The notes beneath the pieces were generated by a model, which searched no databases, was not told where the DNA came from, and saw only the letters and a program-made list of their open reading frames with translations. A stretch of DNA of 64,000 nucleotides from Chromera velia (Eukaryota; Sar; Chromeraceae), in contig JAHBMJ010005945.1 of NCBI GenBank assembly GCA_018398765.1, positions 73,098-137,097 of the forward strand, read 5' to 3'. This document shows, piece by piece, positions 37,261 to 48,785 of this stretch (position 1 is the stretch's first letter; each line of letters starts with the position of its first letter). The position numbers and the translations under genes were made by a program.

Positions 37261-38532
37261 AACTATCCAAGCAACGAGAGACGGCGCGACTGGTGGTGGG
37301 CTTTGCCCCCCCCCCGTCGCAGGGAGCCGCCGGATTTATCACTCTGGAGCACCGTGCCAACACTGCACACTCTGGTGCAAATGAAGGAGTCGAGAGGAGG
37401 CCGTCACTGGTTTGAATATGGTTGATGTCCTTAAGGTCCCGTCGACGCATATCCTGCCGTGCTCCATTAAGACAGCTTGCAATGGACAGTGAATTCTCAG
37501 ATTCTCGCGCACTGGAAAGCTCGGAAGCGTTCGGCAAAAATTCATTACAAAGGGCCACATCCGTGGAGCATGCATTCAGTAACGTCGCTGAGTAAGAAGC
37601 GATCAGGAAGAGAAGAATTAAGTTGAGCTTGCAAAGGATTGCAGAGATTTGCGAACGCAGCCGGCTTCACCGCGAGGATCCGCGCGCGCGAGATTTTTCT
37701 TTTTTCCGGTCCCGAAAAACAAGTGTGCATGGCCCCGCGAAAGTGAGGAGAATTTCTGAAATTTCGGCAAAGACAAAAAGCGGTTTTCCAAGATCTTAAA
37801 AACGACACCATAACTTTTTGATTGGAGAGTAGATTCGTAATCAGCGACCCTGACTTTCATAAGTAAGGTATGATCAGATTGTGCTGGAAATGCGGGGTTC
37901 AGGATCAGGTGTGGCGTAGGTCCTAGCAGGTCTCATCCTAAACTCGTTAGGCCGGTGTTGATTGGCTGCCGCCGGCCATGCGGTGTGGGGCCCCAGCCCC
38001 TATGACGCACGTGCAGCATGCGTTTAAACATCAATCAACAATGATCGACAGTTTCATTTAGGTTGTTCATTTGGTATAACTCGGTGCGCATACGACTTTC
38101 ACTGACTACACTGACTCACCCTAGTCTAGTTCTAGCTTTTTATAAATTAATTCGTACAAATTTTATTCCTAGTCAGAGACGGTAAAGGACTATAAAGGAC
38201 CTTTTTTCCTTTTTAAGTGGAAAAGCGTTTACGATCACAAAAAGGACCTAGTTCAATCTCCATCTTCCAGAAGATCGATGACAGAACAGTTAGAATTAGT
38301 TTGTTAAATTTTTAGAAATTATTTATGTTTATCCCCAAAAGATCGATGACGGAACAGTTAGAATTAGTTTGTTAAATTTTTAGAAATTATTTGTGTTTAT
38401 ACGAGCTCATATACGTCTGTGATAGACTACGTGACAAAATGATTTATTATTGTGTGTGCTGTTTCAGCATAGGCGCGCACTTTGGGAAAAAAACCAGCGC
38501 GTGCACACGCGCTTAACTTAGATCGATCGACG
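37261..38532. other. Intergenic DNA with a 68-bp tandem duplication
   Basis: No gene is supported. At about 38273-38408 two nearly identical 68-bp units stand in tandem (GATCGATGAC, then ACAGTTAGAATTAGTTTG, and so on; second unit from 38341). A GC-rich palindromic stretch lies at 37960-38030. Confidence 0.6.
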
Positions 38533-39832
38533 TGCCGTGGCCCCCGAGCCACGGTATCTGGAGCCCAAACCGAAAGGAAAAAAGTAAAGGTGAGCCCCGC
38601 CCCCTACACCGAATTTCACATGCGCGCCACTTACGTACTTCCTCATATTTCGGGTCGCAAACGCCTTACGGGACCGCGCAGTAAAAATTTGTGCATGCAT
38701 GTCATTGATTGAAATGATTGAATTCGACCGCCTCTGAGGTCTGAATTCAGATGCGCTATCAGATGCGCTGTTCGACAGCTTTGTTAGACTTTATAATGTG
38801 GGTGAGCAGATGAGGGAAATCTTCAACTTAATGACGGACGTGGGCATGACAGTGAGTGAGAGCTGGGTGAAAACACTACTCTTCAAACGCCGTCTCCGCA
38901 CGTCTCAATCTGTCTGTTGTGAGTTTCATATTATTTCCGGACTAAGCAGATCTGCCCTTGGTCAGGTCTCCACTAGTCTCTACCTGTCCTGCTCCAAGGA
39001 AAGGTGAGTGGTCAATCTGTTCCTGTCTTCGTATTCCTCCTGTTTAATATTTGACTCCATAAATGAAAGGGAGACAGTCAGAGACAATCTGCTAGCAAGC
39101 GTATGCAACTCTCTGCCGCGAGCGAGCTGCTGAACCCAGGCGCCTATGGCTTTCCTCTAGCTCTATTCACCCTGTTTGAGCCTGCCATGCAATATATGTG
39201 ATTTCCTGTCTGTACTGACTTTGGGCTGTGAATCCTTATGTCTTTGAGTAAATAGGTGAATGAGTAGGCGTGTTGGGTTTCCGTGTCTGTCTACATGTCT
39301 GTCTTAAAGTATCCCCCTGTTGCTGTCTACGATACTTGTTTCGATGCACGGTGCCCCTGTAAATAAATTTTTCCGGTATCTATGTGCGTGGATGCCAGTC
39401 TGTGATATGGTTTTATCTTCGTATGCTCTGTCTGGCTTTCTCCGTTCCATATTTTTCTGTGTCTCTTAGGCTATGTATGTATTAAAATTCGTCTCCTTTG
39501 AGTGACCGGGTGCACGTTGATTGAGTACAGGAATGCTGAGACTCTGAGAAGAAGCGCAAGGGCAAAAGACTGGCTGACTGAGTGCCTGACTGACTGACTA
39601 ACCCACTGATCAACTGGCAGCAACAGACAGTCACAGTAACTGACTATTTGTCTGTCTTCTAGGTCTGTCTTGCTGTCTGTAAAAAAATTCCCCTCCCTTG
39701 GAATGAAAATATAGCCTGTTTGCCTGCCTGTCCACCTGCTCGCCTGCCTACCTATCTGTCTGCTTCTCCGTATGTTTGTCTGTATAACATTGTATGTAGG
39801 TGTATGCGTATGTGTATGAGGCCAGGAGGCAC

Positions 39833-39870
<38 letters not shown>

Positions 39871-39896
39871 CAAGCTAGAGCGAGAGCGAGAGCGAG

Positions 39897-39935
<39 letters not shown>

Positions 39936-40364
39936 ATGTGGGCAGTTTGTGCTTCAAGGCTCTAGCAGGACTACATCCATGATATATTTCATTGTGTCGG
40001 CCTTTCTGCCTCGTATATTTTTGTGTGTACGTAAGAGCTTCCTCTGAAAAGCTTTGTAACATTCCCGCTTCACTTTACCGCAGGGCCTGTGTATGCTAGT
40101 GTGTATGGTTGTCTCTCGGTGTGTATTTGCCTACATATTCTTTTGTACAACCACCAGGCGGTACACCGAGGTCTGCTTACTTGAAATCACACTCAAAACT
40201 CTCTGGGGTGCTTGCCTGCTTTGGGGTCACTGCCCAGGGCCACTGCCTCTTTTTGCACTGCACAATTTTGAATGTTCTGCGTATCAGTCTGTGAATGAAA
40301 TGAAAGCCTTAAAAACTTTGAAGGAAAGGGAACATTCCTTAGCGCGTCCCTATCTGATCTTCCG

Positions 40365-40422
<58 letters not shown>

Positions 40423-40619
40423 GTGAGTGTGTGTATGTATGTGTGTGTGTATGTATGTGTGTGTATGTGTGTGTGTGTGTATGTGTGTGTGTGTGTGTGT
40501 ATGTGTGTGCGTGTGTGTGTCTATCCGTGCGTGTGTGATCTATACCTGTGCAAGCTTGTCAGTCTGAGTAATGTGCATGCTTATGTGTGCGTGTGATGTA
40601 GCAGTAAGAGTGTGAACTC

Positions 40620-40670
<51 letters not shown>

Positions 40671-40703
40671 GTGAGTGTGTGTATGTATGTGTGTGTGTAT
40701 GTA

Positions 40704-40735
<32 letters not shown>

Positions 40736-41409
40736 TACGTGCACACGTTAGCAGACAGGTGGCAGACGAAAACTCATGATCAGGGAGAGATAGAGAACGA
40801 GAGAGGGAAAGAGCCAGATGGATGTACGGTTCTGCATAGGAGAAAGAGAGCGAGGCCGATGTACCCAGACTGAAGTAGAAAAACTGACAGTGTCTCAGAC
40901 AGACAGTAAGATTGAGAGACAAAGGCTAGGACAAAGGGTGAAAGATGATGAAAGAGTAACTATTGTGTAAGTGATGCAGACATATATGCAGACACTGTAA
41001 TACATTGTCAAAGACTAGGTCAAATACTGTTGGCTCACTCCTCCCCAGTCCTCGGACCGTCCTTCGTGTCTGGAGCCTTTTCACAGATACCTTTACTGTG
41101 TTTTCGTATCGAACCTAATCGAGTTACCAGTGTATTGAGAGATCACGTTAACTAGAAAACGAGTCAATCATTCTCTAGATCATCATTTTTTCCTTTTTAA
41201 AAATGTTAGAAAAAATATGGTAAATTAGTTTTATAAACTCAGGTAAAGAATATGTATTGTAGACAGTTTGCAGATCGATTTGCTATAACTATAAGTAAGA
41301 ATTTCAGACTAATTTTTAGTCGTATTTAGGCCTTCATACGCGATAATACGCGACCCCCGGTTTCCCCCTTTCAACGGGGCCACGGCATGCTCCGCAGGAG
41401 CATTAAAAT
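38533..41409 (+). mobile_element. Dispersed repeat copy 1 (2.88 kb), non-coding element with inverted ends
   Basis: This segment matches 56986-59686 over its whole length. Both copies begin TGCCGTGGCCCC and end with the reverse complement GGGGCCACGGCA followed by the hairpin TGCTCCGCAGGAGCA and TAAAAT or CAAAAT; outside these points the sequences differ. The inside holds (CT)n and (TG)n runs, many CTGT/CTGA words and one short frame (about 38770-39007) kept in both copies and followed by GTGAGT. Copy 1 has an extra CT-plus-TG block (about 40620-40740) absent from copy 2. No transposase, helicase or reverse transcriptase was found, so it is non-autonomous or a segmental duplicate. No target-site duplication was evident. 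Confidence 0.8.
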
Positions 41410-41606
41410 ATCTACATGTCTCATGCAATTGAATGCATCTGTCTCATTCTGTCTCCCACAGTAAAACTCAAGTTCAGAGCTGACTTCATGAATGGACTGA
41501 AGACGTGTGTATACGCACTGACACACGCACTGCATGGGCATGACTGAGTGAGTGAGTACAGAAAATTTGTCCGGCAGACACTGTTGGCTAAGTTAGAATC
41601 ACGAGG
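41410..41606. other. Gap between repeat copy 1 and the TSR gene
   Basis: About 200 bases that should contain the start of the TSR gene. An ATG at 41534 followed by GTGAGTGAGTACAG could be a tiny first exon, but the resulting intron would be under 50 bases; I cannot support it. Confidence 0.3.
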
Positions 41607-44600
41607 TTGCTGGTTCAGTTTGCCGTCTCCTTTTTAGTTTTCTTCTTGACGCCAACAGAGGCTGGTGATGTGTGTGACACTCTTATTGACATCACCAGCA
41701 CTTCTGTTGAGGTACCGTGGCTTCGCTTTCATGAGCGTGACTTTGTCTGTGGGAAATTGGACCCTTGCGGTTGCAAGAATTGCGCCCCGTTCGGATGGAG
41801 ATGCAGGGGCTGCCGCCCATGTTGGGTTTCATGGCCCTGCAAGCAAAAGATTGGCATTGAAATTACCACAAAGAGCATCTCGGTAACTGACTTCGTACCG
41901 TCAGACCTGGTGGATAGGGCTCTAGGATTCTGTGACTGCTGGGAGCTGGTGCTCTCACTGATTGAGGATGCTGTGGACTCTTACGACGGGGAGACGGCAC
42001 TCAACCTGAGATCTGAGTCAGTCCGTGAGTCTGTTGCGTATCGGCCACTTTGACTGAAATAACTTGGAGCTGTCACTTTTATGCGGTAGTCTTTCGTGGG
42101 CAACATATGTTTGAATGGTCTGCGCTGAAGCCTTTCATTTGCTGCGTGCGTGCAGAGCTCTGACAGCAGCGGCGGAATTATCGGTCTGCATGACGAGTGC
42201 CTCGCTGCCATTCAAGGTCAAGACGAACAAAGACTGCCAATTGAAAGAGATGTACTCGGTTCCTCCGAAGGGCAAGGCCTTCTTGGCTGAGCTGCCAGAG
42301 ATCGGCCTCACTGAATACCTGGACCTGGCCGCGCGCTTAGTCCAATGCGTCTACGGAGCCTGTGCCGATGTTCTGTGGCAGTGGTTTAAAAAGTATTTGG
42401 AAAGTTTAACGACGCGCAACGAGATCCTGGACATGTTCGATGACATGCGCGACGACTTGAAGCGTAGTCTCAGTGACATAACGGATGTCTCAAGGGTTTT
42501 ACGGTGCTTCCGAGAGGGTGCCGTGACCCTCGTGACCCATCTCCAGGAATACAGCGAGCCGTCGACTTTCGAGTCCGTCCAGGCGATCCAGAGGATTGCA
42601 ACCCTTAGCGAGTCTCTCGCAGACTCCCTCGAGACTGCACGAGAATTATTGCCTTTGTTAGAGGAAGTCTACGAAAGCGCTCGCTTGCTCCTGCAGGATC
42701 CGAAGCAAGCCATCCTCGATGCTCTGCTGTCTGAAAATCCGAAGAGCCTTGTATCCCCCTTTCAGACTGTCTCAAAGGTACCTAAACTCCCCGAGCTCTT
42801 CTTCCAAGTTTCTTCTTTCTTCCGCACCCTCACGAGCAGCTCAGACTTTACAAACCTTGTGAAAACCGTGAGTTCTTTGCCCTCACTGGTCAATGCAGAT
42901 GCAGAGCAGGTGAACGCTTGTGCAAAGGCCGCATTCACTGAGGCATCCGAACGCATAGAGACATTGCGAGAGGAGTTCACACAAAAACTGAATCGTCTCG
43001 TCGTCACAGATATCAAGATCGAGAGCGGTTTGGTGTCCTACAACAACTGGTATGAGTTTGAAATGCCCTGGGCATGCCGAAGACCCAAAGAGCACTGTTT
43101 GGAAATTCCTGGTCTTGTGAAGCAGTGCGTGGACAGCGTGAAATTCGAACGCTGTGACATTGACGTTGAAATTCCAATGCCCAACCACCATCAGCCTTTC
43201 CTGAAAATTGTTATCATCACCGCAGCAGATGAAGAGAACCCCCCGGAACCGTCGAAGTGTCCCACACGTCCGGGTCTTCCACTTGACATCGACTGCGAGG
43301 TGTCGGCCTGGAGTGCCTGGTCTACCTGTCACTTTGATGCATATGCCAACACGAAAGTGCACGAAATCCAGACCTGCGCGTCTCACTGCGCCTCTTTGGT
43401 TGGCGGTCGTTGCCGCCACACATCAGAGACCCCAGCAGTCACTGTGTGCCCCTCGGGCTTCGGTTTAACCGAAAACGACGAGTGCGTGAAATCCACCTGT
43501 GGGGTGGAGGGCTGCTCGAACGAATACACGAAGTCAGCCCCGGCATGCCCATCTGGTTTCACCCTCGTCTCCTCTTCTTCATCTTCCTCAAACCGTCAAT
43601 GCCGAAAGGAAACCGACATAGAACCTGAAACCTTCCCTGTCGTTACTTGCGTGGCTAGTGGTCACCGTACTCGGACACGCACTGTCACAGTTCCCCAGAG
43701 CGGACGGGGAAACGTTTGCCCGCTCCTCCAGCAATCCGAGCGGTGCATCCCGACGATCCCTGATCCCCCTGGCATTTGCCGCATGGGCAAGTGGGGGGCA
43801 TGGAGTGTTTGTTCAGCAGGCGAGCAGGTCAGACAAAGGAGGCACATCTCTGGACCCCTGCCTTCTTGTCCATACCTGCAGGACACCTGTGAGTGTCCAG
43901 GCGGGACTCGCCCATGCCAGCCTGGAGGGCAAACGGTTCCGGGGAGCGACTCGAACGGGAACCGCCTGCTCTTCACATGCCTGACAACGGGGGACAACCC
44001 GTCAACGCCCATTGAGGGAGTGGAATTCGACAACGGCGACAAGGCCTGCAAGTGAGTTGGCCGATCGCATAATTTTATTTTCCTTCGTGATTGCATTTCT
44101 GCTTCCCTGCATGCATGTCCCTTCGCTGTTCGATTTTCGGTTTCGCCTGGAAGTCTTAACGTGGTCTCCAATCCTTGTCTCTCTGCTGCCCGTTCTTTTT
44201 CAAGGCATGCTGAAACACTGCAAAACGCTTCGATCTGATTCCGTCGGCTCTGATCATTCATGATCATCCTGATCCCCATCCCTTCCGTCCGTGTCTCTGT
44301 GCCTTTCTCTCTACATGTAGAGCTGCGGGCAACCTTCGCTGCTTGCGGGTGGAATACTCCCGCCACAACGTGAACGGCGGAAGCTCCGAGTGGCTGATCC
44401 CTAGTCAGTTGACCTGCCGAAGCTTGACGGTGCACCTTCCCTCTGACTTCGCTTACAGAGCGGTGTGCGGTCAGGGCAACAACCTGGCCACCTGCGGAGG
44501 GGACGTGATACCTCATCCGGGCTCATCATCGGCTGGCTACGTATGCCTGACCGATGGGCAGAGTCCTGCGGGCCCGCTGGGTTTCTCGGACGGCAACGAA

Positions 44601-45271
44601 GCGTGCATAGAAGGGCAGAGACGGTACTGCAGCCGCGTCGCGTGGTCGTGTTATAATGACCTCCAGCAAGGGGGCGGGGGTGCACCGGACTGGACTCCGT
44701 CGACAGACTTTGGCTGCGGCTGGCCGTCTGCGTCGTTTCAGAGTGACAACTCGTGCGCATATCGCACGCGGTGTGAGGCGGAGCCCCCTTTCACTACTCT
44801 CTCAAGCTGCAGGGCGGGTGAAGGCTGGGCGTGCGTGACGGACGGTGACAACCCCGCAAGAGCTCTCTGGCGGAGCGGTGAGGCTGCCTGTGCCGGTTCG
44901 ATTGGAGGTTCCTCTGCGAGCTGTTCGCTGATCAACTACAACTGTCACAACATGGTCAGTGTGGGGGGGTTGGAAGTCGCAGGAGATGGACAGAAGAAAC
45001 AGAGACGAGAGATAGAGCGGTGAAGGCGAAGAAGAAATCAAGGGAGAAAAAGTGAAGAAAAAAATAAGACAGAAAGGAACGACGGGAAAAATGAAGGAAG
45101 GAAGGAAGGAAGGAAGCGAGAGAAGGAAGGGAGGGAGGGAGGGAGGGAAGGTAGGGAAGAAGGAAGGAAGGAAGGAAGGAAGGAAGGAAGAAAGAAAGAA
45201 AGAAAGGAAAAAAGAAAGAAAGGAAGGAAGGAAGGAAAGAAAGAAAGAAAGAAAGAAAGAAAGAAATAAGG

Positions 45272-45312
<41 letters not shown>

Positions 45313-46887
45313 AGCGAGACTGAAAGAATGTGAAGAGAGGAGCAACTGCACGACATCCGGTTCTTGCACTCAGTTCGCCTGTTCCTCCTCTCGATGCCTT
45401 CCTCTGAACTCCTTGCCTTGCTTCAGTGTGTGAAAATACCGTGGAGCGCTGTCTTTTGGTGTTGGCCTCTTCGATTCATCCCCTGTTGGTTCTGCTTCGT
45501 TGTGTGCAGGGTTAGATGGATCAGTGGCTGCCCTCAATCTATGACTGACAGTGTCAGACTGTCATGACACAATACGGTGATGACTGCATGTACAGGGCCC
45601 GCTGCGGGCAAGCGGAGTCACTCTTGTGTCAGCCTGGAGGGCAAACGGTTCCGGGGAGCGACTCGAACGGGAACCGCCTGCTCTTCACATGCCTGACGAC
45701 GGGGGACAACCCGTCAACGCCCATTGAGGGAGTGGAATTCGACAACGGCGACGAGGCCTGCGAGTGAGTTGGCCGATCGCATAATTTTGTTTTCCTTCGT
45801 GATTGCATTCCTGCTTCCCTGCATGCATGTCCCTTCGCTGTTCGATTTTCGGTTTCGCCTGCAAGTTTTAACGCGGTCTCCAATCCCTGTCTCTCTGCTG
45901 CCTGTTCTTTTTCAAAGCATGCTGAAACATTGTAAAACGCTTCGATCTGATTCCGTCGGCTCTGATCATTCATGATCATCCTGATCCCCGTCCCTTCCGT
46001 CCGTGTCTCTGTGCCTTTCTCTCTATATGCAGAGCTGCGGGCAACCTTCGCTGCTTGCGGGTGGAATACTCCCGCCACAACGTGAACGGCGGAAGCCCCG
46101 AGTGGCTGATCCCTAGTCAGTCGACCTGCCGAAGCTTGACGGTGCACCTTCCCTCTGACTTCGCTTACAGAGCGGTGTGCGGTCAGGGTAACAACCCGGC
46201 CACCTGCGGGGGGGACGTGATACCTCATCCGGGCTCATCATCGGCTGGCTACGTATGCCTGACCGATGGGCAGAGTCCTGCGGGCTCCCTGGGTTTCTCG
46301 GACGGCAACGAAGCGTGCATAGAAGGGCAGAGACGGTACTGCAGCCGCGTCGAGTGGTCGTGTCATAATGACCTCCAGCAAGGGGGCGGGGGTGCACCTG
46401 ACTGGACTCCGTCGACAGACTTTGGCTGCGGCTGGCCGTCTGCGTCGTTTCAGAGTGACAACTCGTGCGCATATCGTGCGCGGTGTGAGGCGAAGCCCCC
46501 CTTCACTACTCTCTCAAGCTGCAGGGCGGGTGAAGGCTGGGCGTGCGTGACGGACGGTGACAACCCCGCAAGAGCTCTCTGGCGGAGCGGTGAGGCTGCC
46601 TGTGCCGGTTCGATTGGAGGTTCCTCTGTGAGCTGTTCGCTGATCAACTATAACTGTCATAACATGGTCAGTGTGGGGGGGTTGGAAGTCGCAGGAGGTG
46701 GACGGAAGAAACAGAGACGAGAGACAGAGCGGTGAAGGCGAAGAAGAAATCAAGGGAGAAAAAGTGAAGGAAAAAATAAGACAGAAAGGAACGACGGGAA
46801 AAATGAATGAAGGAAGGAAGGAAGGAAAAAAGGAAGGAAGGAAGGAAAGAAAGGAAGAAAGAAAGAAAGAAAGGAACACAGAAAGAA

Positions 46888-46945
<58 letters not shown>

Positions 46946-48785
46946 GCGAGACGGAAAGAATGTGAAGAGAGGAGCAACTGTACGGCATCCGGTTCTTGTA
47001 CTCAGTTCGCCTGCATGTTCCTCCTCTCGATGCCTTCCTCTGAACTCCTTGCCTTGCCTCAGTATGTGAAAATACCGTGGAGCGCTGTTTTTTGGTGCTG
47101 GCCTCTTCGATTCATCCCCTATTGGTTCTGCTTTGTTGTGTGCAGGGTCAGATGGATCAGTGGCTGCCCTCAATCTACGACTGACAGTGTCAGACTATCG
47201 TGACACAATACGGTGATGACTGCATGTACAGGGCCCGCTGCGGGCAAGCGGAGTCACTCTTGTGTCAGCCTGGAGGGCAAACGGTTCCGGGGAGCGACTC
47301 GAACGGGAATCGCCTGCTCTTCATATGCCTGACGACGGGGCACAACCCGTTAACGCCCATTGAGGGAGTGGAATTCGACAACGGCGACGAGGCCTGCGAG
47401 TGAGTTGGCCGATCGCATAATTTTGTCTTCCTTCGTGATTGCATTCCTGCTTCCCTGCATGCATGTCCCTTCGCTGTTCGATTTTTGGTTTCGCCTGCAA
47501 GTATTAATGCGGTCTCCAATTCCTGTCTCTCTGCTGCCTGTTCTTTTTCAAAGCATGCTGAAACACTGCAAAGCGCTTCGATCTAATTCCGTCGGCTCTG
47601 ATCATTCATGATCATCCTGATCCCCGTCCCTTCCGTCCGTGTCTCTGTGCCTTTCTCTCTACATGCAGAGCTGCGGGTAACCTTCGCTGCTAGCGGGTGG
47701 AATACTCCCGCCACAACGTGAACGGCGGAAGCCCCGAGTGGCTGATCCCTAGTCAGTCGACCTACCGAAGCTTGACGGTGCACCTTCCCTCTGACTTCGC
47801 TTACAGAGCGGTGTGCGGTCAGGGTAACAACCCGGCCACCTGCGGAGGGGACGTGATACCTCATCCGTGCTCATCATCGGCTAGCTACATGTGCCTGACC
47901 GATGGACAGAGTCCTGCGGGCCCCCTGGGTTTCTTGGACGGCAACGAAGCGTGCATAGAAGGGCAGAGACAGTACTGCAGCCGCGTCGAGTGGTCGTATT
48001 ACAATGACCTCCAGCAAGGGGGCGGGGGTGCACCGGACTGGACTCCGTCGACAGACTTTGGCTGCGGCTGGCCGTCTGCGTCGTTTCAGAGTGACAACTC
48101 GTACGCATATCGCACGCGGTGTGAGGCGGAGCCCCCCTTCTCTACGCTGACAAGCTGCAGGGCAGGTCGGGTGTGGGCGTGCGTGACGGACGGTGATAAC
48201 CCCGCAAGAGCTCTCTGGCGGAGCGGTGAGGAGGCCTACCTGTCTCGGGGGCTGACCTGTTCGCTGATCAACTACAACTGTCACAACATGGTCAGTAGGG
48301 GTGTGGAAGGTAGCAGAGAAAAGGATCTAGGTGTACAGCGAGAAAGAATTGGGGGGGAGGACGGGCTCGAAAATAACGCAAGAGCACCACGGAGCACCCC
48401 AGCGAGAAAGAGCGCTAGAAAGGCAGGAGGGAAGAAGGGGAGGAAGAACAATCCAACAGTGAGAAGAGGGAATAACTTGACCAAGAGAACTTAGCTAGAA
48501 AGGCCGAGAAATTCAGCTTTGTGCGGGGTATTGTGACAGAGTTGATTGCACGGTACTTGTCACCTCTGCGGCTTGCCGCAACTCTTGAAAAATATCGTGG
48601 AGCACTAGGTGGAGCGCTGTTTTTTGGTGCTGGTCAGTTATACCCAACCCTTCCCGGTCCCCCTTCGTTCTGTGCAGGGTCAGATGGATCAGTGGCTGCC
48701 CTCAATCTACGACTGACAGTGTCAGACTGTTGTGACGCAATACGGCGATGACTGCATTTACAGGGCCCGCTGTTTTGATTGTTAA
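41607..48785 (+). CDS. Secreted Cys-rich protein with thrombospondin type 1 repeats; tandem 3' modules
   Basis: Exons in phase: about 41607-42024, 42167-44051, 44321-44954, 45552-45763, 46033-46666, 47188-47399, 47669-48290, 48720-48785. The first exon encodes a hydrophobic signal-peptide-like core (LVQFAVSFLVFFL) and a Cys-dense segment, but no in-frame ATG is visible, so a 5' exon is missing. Exon 2 has a helical region, then TSR motifs (SAWSAWSTC near 43306-43330; MGKWGAWSVC near 43780-43812) between Cys-rich stretches. After it comes a Cys-rich module repeated with its introns. TSR proteins of alveolates are usually surface or secreted adhesins; that role is inferred. In exon 47669-48290 an in-frame TAG at 47691 ends the frame unless bypassed, so the functional product may stop there. 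Conserved donors include GTCAGT after 44954, 46666 and 48290. Confidence 0.7.
45050..45310. repeat. (GGAA)n/(GAAA)n/(GA)n tract in the TSR-gene intron, copy 1
   Basis: About 260 bases of GGAA, GAAA and GA units in the intron after exon 44321-44954. The matching intron of copy 2 has a shorter version (about 46795-46945), and copy 3 has none, which accounts for much of the spacing difference between copies. Confidence 0.85.
47669..48785 (+). pseudogene. Decaying third copy and truncated fourth copy of the Cys-rich module
   Basis: Copy 3 has TAG at 47691-47693 where copies 1 and 2 have TTG. It also has Tyr codons at 47763 and 48102 (TAC), 47997 (TAT) and about 48238 (TAC) where the other copies have Cys. 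The exon is 12 bases shorter, but splice sites and phase are kept. Copy 4 keeps only the acceptor and 21 codons before TAA at 48783-48785. The decay seems confined to this 3' end; alternatively the stub is a real terminal exon and the TAG is a recent allele. Confidence 0.65.

Larger units (their letters stand above)
43915..48785 (+). repeat. Tandem segmental duplication of the Cys-rich module (3 copies plus a stub)
   Basis: Exons and introns are repeated together. The second-half exon starts at 44321, 46033 and 47669 (spacing 1712 and 1636 bases); the first-half exon starts at 45552, 47188 and 48720 (spacing 1636 and 1532). Copies 1 and 2 are almost identical even in introns. Each module holds three related Cys-rich subunits with the pattern C...Y-x-A/T-x-C, then C-L/V-T-x-G-D/Q-N/S-P, A-C and two more Cys. 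The last stub breaks off after CMYRARC-equivalent sequence (48770). Confidence 0.9.

Noticed and set aside
36142-37384. CRISPR-like array or coding repeat
   Set aside because: Units are 35 bp, without distinct spacers, not a multiple of three and eukaryotic in setting; it is a minisatellite.
38798-39007. Short frame kept in both copies of the dispersed repeat as a gene
   Set aside because: Changes between copies fall on replacement sites as readily as silent ones, and there is no family match; it is noted only inside the element.
38533-41409. Helitron
   Set aside because: A terminal hairpin is present, but the CTRR end, the TC start and any Rep/helicase sequence are missing.
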